Assembly (NCBI GenBank): GCA_037126765.1 | Contig: JBBCBC010000033.1 | Coordinates: 5,966,085-6,030,084, forward strand | DNA from: Stenogyne calaminthoides | Lineage: Eukaryota > Streptophyta > Magnoliopsida > Lamiales > Lamiaceae | Direction: 5' to 3' | DNA: 64,000 nt | Part shown: piece after piece, positions 58,570 through 64,000 of the stretch | How the letters are laid out: the number at the start of each line of letters is the position of its first letter | How positions within the stretch are numbered: position 1 is the stretch's first letter | Program-made: the position numbers and the translations under genes | Notes under the pieces: model-generated | Told to the model about the DNA's origin: nothing | The model's database searches: none | Seen by the model: the letters and a program-made list of their open reading frames with translations, nothing else

Positions 58570-59423
58570 CCAAAATTCACACTTTTAAATTTAGTGTATA
58601 ATCCTTCCTTTCTCAATGTCTCCAGAGTGGTTTTTAGGTGTTCCTTATGTTGGTGGTAGTCTTGAGAAAATACCAGAATGTCATCGATGAATACGATTAC
58701 GAAATTGTCCATGTATGGATGAAAAATGCGATTCATTAAATCCATGAAGACTGTCGGCGCGTTGCTCACCCCGAAGGGCATCACCATAAATTCGTAATGC
58801 CCATACCTCATTCTGAAAGCTGTCTTTGGGATGTCTCCTTCCTTGATGTTTACTTGGTGGTAACCTAACCTTAGGTCTATTTTCGAGAATACACTAACGC
58901 CTCTTAATTGATCAAAAAGGTCTTCGATTCTTGGAAGTGGGTACCGATTCCTGATGGTGAGTTTGTTAAACTCTCGATAATCGATACATAGTCGAAAAGT
59001 CTCGTCCTTCTTCTTTACAAGTAACACAAGAGCTCCCCAGGGTGAGACGTGGGGTCGTATGAAACCCTTATCCATCAGTTCTTGTAGTTGTACCTTTAAT
59101 TCTTGTAGCTCCCTGGGGGCCATCCTGTATGGGGCTTTTGACACTGGCGCTACTGCCGGCACTAAATCGATTCCAAACTCTACTTGTCGGTCACAGGGTA
59201 TCCCTGGTAATTCTTCTGGAAAGACTTTGGAATATTCACTTACGATGGGCACTTCTTCCAGCTTTATTTCGTCCTTCTTGGTTTCCATTAGGTTTAACAA
59301 GTAGGCTTGGCAGTTTCCCTTCTTCAAGATTTTTGTGGCCTTCATTGCAGTTATGATCCTTGGTAAGGACTTTAGCCTCGTCCCGTAGAAGATGACTTCT
59401 TCCTCCCCGAATTTATGGAACAC
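58557..59423 (-). pseudogene. Element F reverse transcriptase
   Basis: Well-preserved RT: SEYSKVFPEELPGIPCDRQV, ELQELMDKGFIRPHVSPWGA, LCIDYREFNKLTIRNRYPLP, MPFGVSNAPTVFMDLMNRIF and the catalytic FIDDILVFSQD. The order and motifs are those of Tekay-like chromoviruses. The protease and gag that should precede it are absent: at about 59455 the sequence passes into a Sirevirus-type LTR and the assembly gap. Confidence 0.92.
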
Positions 59424-59457
59424 TACTTCGTTCTCGTGGCATTTGATTGTGGCATGA

Positions 59458-59544
59458 TTATGGTCCTGGTGAAAAACCCGTTAAATGCGGAAAAAATATG
59501 TAATGCATATAAAACAGGGGTGAAGGAATGGTGATTCCAATTTT
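59458..59544 (-). repeat. Sirevirus-type LTR fragment at the contig end
   Basis: TGGTCCTGGTGAAAAACCC, then GCATATAAAACAGGGGTGAAGG, matches the edge of the solo LTR at 39373 (TGGTCCCGGTGGGAAAACCC). It is cut by the gap after about 87 bp. It lies within the F pol region and is probably another insertion. Confidence 0.8.
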
Positions 59545-60044
59545 NNNNNNNNNNNNNNNNNNNNNNNNNNNNNNNNNNNNNNNNNNNNNNNNNNNNNNNN
59601 NNNNNNNNNNNNNNNNNNNNNNNNNNNNNNNNNNNNNNNNNNNNNNNNNNNNNNNNNNNNNNNNNNNNNNNNNNNNNNNNNNNNNNNNNNNNNNNNNNNN
59701 NNNNNNNNNNNNNNNNNNNNNNNNNNNNNNNNNNNNNNNNNNNNNNNNNNNNNNNNNNNNNNNNNNNNNNNNNNNNNNNNNNNNNNNNNNNNNNNNNNNN
59801 NNNNNNNNNNNNNNNNNNNNNNNNNNNNNNNNNNNNNNNNNNNNNNNNNNNNNNNNNNNNNNNNNNNNNNNNNNNNNNNNNNNNNNNNNNNNNNNNNNNN
59901 NNNNNNNNNNNNNNNNNNNNNNNNNNNNNNNNNNNNNNNNNNNNNNNNNNNNNNNNNNNNNNNNNNNNNNNNNNNNNNNNNNNNNNNNNNNNNNNNNNNN
60001 NNNNNNNNNNNNNNNNNNNNNNNNNNNNNNNNNNNNNNNNNNNN
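59545..60044. other. Assembly gap of 500 N
   Basis: Exactly 500 undetermined bases. The round length suggests a placeholder from scaffolding, not a measured distance. Apparent open frames crossing it have no meaning. Confidence 0.97.
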
Positions 60045-60093
60045 TCTCATCTTCAAAATCGAATGGGGCAATCTTTTTCAATACATGATCTAA

Positions 60094-60201
60094 GGATATG
60101 TTTGGTTTGTGATTTGAAAAAGGGAATTGAGATTTCAAAATCTAAATATTGATCTGTTTCGGGATTTCAGAATTCTATTTTTTGAAAACCTAATACATCC
60201 C
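60094..60201. mobile_element. Tourist-like MITE
   Basis: 108-bp element with ends GGATATGTTTGGTTT and (reverse complement) GGGATGTATTAGGTTTT, flanked by TAA on both sides (60091-60093 and 60202-60204). The three-base TAA duplication and the GTTTGGTT-like tip fit PIF/Harbinger-derived Tourist MITEs. The interior is also partly palindromic. Confidence 0.65.
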
Positions 60202-60204
60202 TAA

Positions 60205-60500
60205 GTTTTTATGTCTTGTAACAAGACTTGTAGTGTATTTATAATATATTTTAAAACGTGTAAATGGTACAAAATAAAAAGCGTCTAACTATTCTAAAAT
60301 GTAAGACGTCTGTATATTCTCATATTAACAATTGCATTTTTTTTGTGTAAATAAATCGTCTTACTCAACATAACAAGTTCTTGACGCTTAAAATCTTGAC
60401 TATCGTCTTGGCGGTCTTGTACCAAACAAGATATCTGACCGACCATTTTACAAATATCTATAAACCCTCTAATACCATTTCCTTTTCCATCACATTCTCC
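60205..60500. other. Intergenic DNA between two MITEs
   Basis: AT-rich, no gene. It contains the perfect palindrome GTCTTGTAACAAGAC at about 60213 and scattered matching heptamers (AAGCGTC, TAAGACG) in inverted order, perhaps an older foldback element. Confidence 0.4.
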
Positions 60501-60712
60501 TGTGTGCATTCAGTTGCACCGTAAATTCATAGTACATTTTAAAATTGTATAATTTGTTATATTAAAAGATGTAATTTATTTACATTGAACCGTATAACTA
60601 TTTTTTTATATTAATAGTTACACAGTTCATTAGAATAAGTTGTATCTTTCAGCATAACAAATTACACGATTCTAATATGCGTTATGAGCGCGATGCACCT
60701 GAAACACATACA
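60501..60712. mobile_element. Foldback MITE upstream of the TLDc gene
   Basis: About 212 bp that fold almost entirely on themselves. Arms 60501-60602 and 60612-60712 pair with scattered mismatches, for example GTATAATTTGTTAT against GTGTAATTTGTTAT, around a short T-rich loop. No coding capacity. The family was not identified, and no target duplication was certain. Confidence 0.7.
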
Positions 60713-60918
60713 AGATTTAGCCTTTCGACCGACATGAGAAGACACCTGTCAATTCTACCGTATCATATTCTTATTTCCCATTGTACGTGTAAAACAACCA
60801 AAATTATTTTTTGACACATTTAGGCCAAAATTAGTGCAGCGCTAAAAGCAGTTATCTTCAACAAACAATCATCTTCTTCAATTCACAGAGAAGAAACTTT
60901 CAGCAATCAATCAACTAA
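60713..60918 (+). promoter_or_regulatory. Presumed promoter and 5' UTR of the TLDc gene
   Basis: 206 bp between the foldback MITE and the start codon. The last ~80 bases are rich in CT and CAA (CAATCATCTTCTTCAATTCA), typical of a plant 5' UTR. No convincing TATA box was seen. Confidence 0.4.
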
Positions 60919-63900
60919 ATGGGGCAATCATCATCCACGGAACACCAAGTATTACCCGAGCTCCGCGAAGTACAATCGCTAGCTGCCTCAACTGGAGCCC
61001 TCCCCTCGCTCGAACAAGCATTTTCGCTTCTCTCTGATCCCCAAACTGAATCGATACCCATTACTTCTCTCCAGGTAATTCCGAAGCTACAAACTCTCAC
61101 CACTTTGTTTGAATTGTTAATTGCGTGAACTGATTTCAGTAATTGATCGGAAATGGCGGTTACCATGTGGTTTGGTTTAATTCGGTTTCACCATCAGTTT
61201 TCTCTTGTTTATTAGTTGATAATCGAACTCTGTATGGACTTATTTATCCTATTTGATTGGGTGATTAATTCATGATGCGGCGAATTAGAATCCAGTAAAT
61301 TGCACGGATTACTGTTAGTTTCTTTATTAGTTGACAATCGAACTCCATTTGGCCTTGTTTTTCCTTATTTCATTGGGCGATTGATTCATGATGCTGCGAA
61401 TTAGAATCGAGTTTCATTTTCTGTTTGCTACTTTGCTACAGTAAATTGGACGGATTATTTGTTAGTTTAGATTATTATTTGGTACATGCAGTGTTAGTTT
61501 ATTTATTAGTTTATATGATCGTTTGATATATATGCAATGTTTTTGTTTCAGAAATGTTTCGATTTGTCTATTGGGGATTTGGAATCTGATAAAGGTGTGG
61601 TAATTAAGGAGTTTCCCCTCTTGTTTAGTCATCTAGGTTCCACAATAGTTGACTTATTTTTTGTGGCTGATAAAGATGGAGTGAATTGGTTAGAGTTCTT
61701 GAGAGGGTACACAAAATGTTGTGCAAGAACAGTGTCTTCAACATCGCTAAATAATTTATTCCGAGTATTTTCTGTGGCGTGTTCGAAGGCTGAGATTCCA
61801 CTTAGTCTGCAATTTGAGCAGCTCGATGATGATTGTAAAATTAATGGGACACTATCTCCCCATTTCATTCGTATGCTTCTTTGGATTTGTTGGATTTTTC
61901 AATGGGATTCTAGGGCATTGAAATTGAACTCTGGGAAAAGCACAGGGAAATGCAATCTTCCAGATATCTCTCATTTAGTATTATCGTCTATCGAGTCATG
62001 TGCTGAAGAAGGTCATGATTTGGATTTTTGGGGTTCCAATATCTCAGACTTGGATATTGAACTTCCTGCTGCAAAAATTCATTTGTGGGCGTTAAAGAAT
62101 ATACCGAACCTTGCAGATTGCTTCAAACAATTTGTTAATGCAAAACTCTGCTTCCTCAAAACCCATGAGGTAATACACTTCTTCCATTCATCTTCTTACT
62201 TTCGTCTAAGAAGACAATATGGGTGGAGTTTGGCATTTTATTTTTAATTTAAATTTGTATTACCAATTGCAGGACAAATCAGAGGCATCATGCTCTTCTG
62301 CTGATGAGAGCTCCTCATCTGCCACTTTGAATCATAACCTTTTGACTTGTGGAAGGGCGTGGGCCATCTCACTCACCTTAAGAGATTCTATAAATGAAGA
62401 GATATCAAAAGCTTGCTTTCCAAGTAATGCTGATGAAGCAACTGAAAACCTACTATATCGGTTTGTCCACTCTCCGTTTTAAAATTTATAGACTATTTGT
62501 CTTCAAATTAATCTACATTTTCAGTCTCTTTCTGTTTGCAATCATACATTAGCTGATCTTCATTTCATGATCTTGATCTGTTGAACTCATTAAAGTTCTC
62601 ATTCTTTTCTCATTTAGAATGATATATGATATGTTGATTAAATAGTTTCAACTTTCTCCTTTCTTGATATATGCAACATGGTCCAATAGTTTATATGAAC
62701 CAATGATTTCAAATGGAAATATCTTGAGTACCCGTAACAATAAAATTCTTTTATGTTTCAAAGTCCATATCACCTCTATATTATCTGATTTTGGGTGGAC
62801 CTTAGTAAGACTCGGTTCCAAACAACGTGCAGGTCTTCTGTTCATGGGAAAGGTCTTAGCCGATTCTGGTCAAATGTCGAGGGGTACAATGGTCCATTAC
62901 TACTACTTATTTCTGCATGTGAGGATAAAAGCAATACAAGGACATGGATCATCGGTGCACTGACTCATCAGGGATTTGAAAATAAGGATTCTTTTTATGG
63001 AACTTCTGGTGCTCTGTATGCTTTAAGCCCAGTTTTTCATGCATTGTTACCCTCTGGTGGGTCAAACGAGTTGTGTTTTGTTTGATGATACTTTTGCTTA
63101 CACAAATTGATACTAATGGAGACTTACTGAATTATCAGGAAGGGAGAAAAACTTTGTGTATAGTCATTTGCATCCAACGGGAAAGGTGTACGAGGCTTAT
63201 CCAAAACCAGCGGGAGTTGCATTTGGGGGATCCTCCGGAAATGAAAGAATATATTTGGACGAGGATTTTGCTAGAATTACTGTTCGTCACCATGCTGTTG
63301 ACAAAACATACCAACATGATGCCCTTTTCCCCAATCAGGTACTTACCATATCCATCATGATGATCTTGTAATGACTGATTTATTTTATTTTTTTATTTTC
63401 CTTATAGATAAAGATAATTCATGTTTCGTATTGGTATGATGCCAATTGCTAAAACAGGTTATTGTTTGAACCATGGATTTCCATATTGGCAAATATTTCT
63501 ATTCAATAGTTGCACCATGCAACTCAAGTGCATTTTTAAATAATATTAGTAGTTGTTTTAATAAAAGGTATTAGTTGGTCTATATCAGTTGTTTTCACTG
63601 AAAAGTGTTAGTTGTTTTCATTGAACAGTTATGCACCAGTTACTATTACATATTTTTTAAACTTTGTAGTCTTTACTTCAAATATTCGTCCTATATTTAT
63701 AGAAGGGTCACTCTTTACTATGCGGGATGAAATCAAAAGTGATTTTCTTACATGAATTTTAAAGGTAATTCTTTTACTCAAGTAAACAAATTGTAAATAA
63801 GACCTTTCAAGTTTTGCTAAAACTGAGGCATGAATTTTCTCCAATTATATGTGATGAATATATATATGTAGTGATGATAACTGAATTTGTGTATGTGCAA

Positions 63901-64000
63901 CAGGGATTCCTACCAACTGAAGCCTCCATATTACAAGTAGAGGTGTGGGGATTGGGGGGCACAACAGCTCGTAAGGTTCAATCGGCTTATAAGAAACGGG
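60919..64000 (+). CDS. TLDc-domain protein, MEAK7-like (six exons, 3' end outside window)
   Basis: Exons by splice signals and frame: 60919-61074, 61552-62169, 62273-62460, 62833-63056, 63139-63338, 63904-64000+; all introns are GT-AG and the phases join without a stop, giving 494 residues so far. The start MGQSSS has Gly2 and Ser6, a possible N-myristoylation site. Residues ~60-260 form an alpha-helical region with a degenerate EF-hand-like loop (VADKDGVNWLEFLRGY). Residues ~315 onward are the TLDc domain: LLYRSSVHGKGLSRFW, TRTWIIGALTHQGFENKDSF, REKNFVYSHLHPTGK, VAFGGSSGNERIYLDEDFAR and ILQVEVWGLGG. In animals, related TLDc proteins bind V-ATPase or act in mTOR signalling (MEAK7); the plant role is inference only. 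No internal break is seen, so the gene looks intact. Confidence 0.9.
61209..61470 (+). repeat. Tandem duplication in intron 1 of the TLDc gene
   Basis: Two diverged copies: TTATTAGTTGATAATCGAAC (from 61209) and TTATTAGTTGACAATCGAAC (from about 61324). Each continues through CATGATGC and GCGAATTAGAAT to CAGTAAATTG and CACGG/GACGG. The offset is about 115 bp, rising to ~146 bp after an insertion in the second copy. Confidence 0.8.

Larger units (their letters stand above)
8594..59460 (-). mobile_element. Element F: Ty3/gypsy chromovirus, host of the nested insertions
   Basis: Minus-strand chromodomain element. From 59423 downward it encodes RT, RNase H, integrase and a chromodomain, followed by a purine-rich tract and the 3' LTR starting TGTAATGCC at 56304. 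I place the far end of that LTR at 8594, where the minus strand ends in GGCGTTACA, the inverted partner of TGTAATGCC. Everything between is explained by inserted elements with matching target duplications. The upstream part (gag, protease, 5' LTR) is lost: a Sirevirus-type LTR starts near 59458 and the contig ends at 59544. The lineage resembles Tekay/Del, judged by the chromodomain and the TGTAA...TTACA LTR ends. Confidence 0.75.

Noticed and set aside
59458..60138. Open frames running through the N gap
   Set aside because: They consist almost wholly of undetermined bases.
60205..60440. A third MITE from inverted AAGCGTC/TAAGACG heptamers and TCTTGTA motifs
   Set aside because: Only short matches with unequal spacing; no target duplication or defined ends.
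1..64000. tRNA, rRNA, CRISPR arrays or bacterial operons
   Set aside because: No cloverleaf-like, rRNA-like or spaced direct-repeat structure was recognised; tandem arrays here are contiguous minisatellites without spacers.

Overview
This window is nuclear DNA of a flowering plant, most likely a eudicot. It contains plant-specific retrotransposon lineages (a Tat-type Ty3/gypsy element with a second RNase H, a chromodomain Ty3/gypsy element, a Sirevirus-like Ty1/copia element with a long 3' reading frame), AT-rich GT-AG introns and small foldback MITEs. Nothing bacterial, viral or organellar was seen. The species cannot be named from the sequence.

Layout. Positions 1-5.9 kb hold the 5' part of a minus-strand Tat-type Ty3/gypsy element (element H), cut by the left edge. 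Positions 5.9-8.6 kb hold a decayed plus-strand Ty1/copia element (A), truncated at 8593. From 8594 to about 59.46 kb lies one minus-strand chromovirus (F). Its ~2.7 kb 3' LTR is split into five pieces (8594-9392, 11084-12207, 34604-35094, 46871-47099, 56218-56304) by four later insertions: a copia solo LTR (9393-11078, duplication GATTT); a 13 kb Sirevirus-like element C (12208-34598, duplication CCACC); a copia element D (35095-46870); and a copia element G (47100-56212, duplication CTCAC). Element C is itself split by copia element B (14469-23805, duplication ATGAG), which lies inside C's 3' env-like reading frame. Element D carries two Sirevirus-type LTRs in opposite orientation (one with duplication TTATT) and a 22-bp remnant made only of LTR tips (duplication GCGGT).

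The contig stops at 59544 inside another Sirevirus-type LTR and is joined by exactly 500 N to a different kind of DNA. After the gap come two MITEs (60094-60201 and 60501-60712) and the only host gene, a TLDc-domain protein gene of the MEAK7 type. Six of its exons lie between 60919 and the right edge, and its 3' end is outside the window.

All retroelement coding regions are broken by stops and frameshifts. Many differences between repeat copies fall at CAG/CTG triplets and look like systematic consensus errors at CHG-methylated sites rather than mutation. Some apparent lesions may therefore be assembly artefacts. Others are real family features: B and G share a DTG-to-DTR protease change, premature stops and a 26-bp minisatellite.
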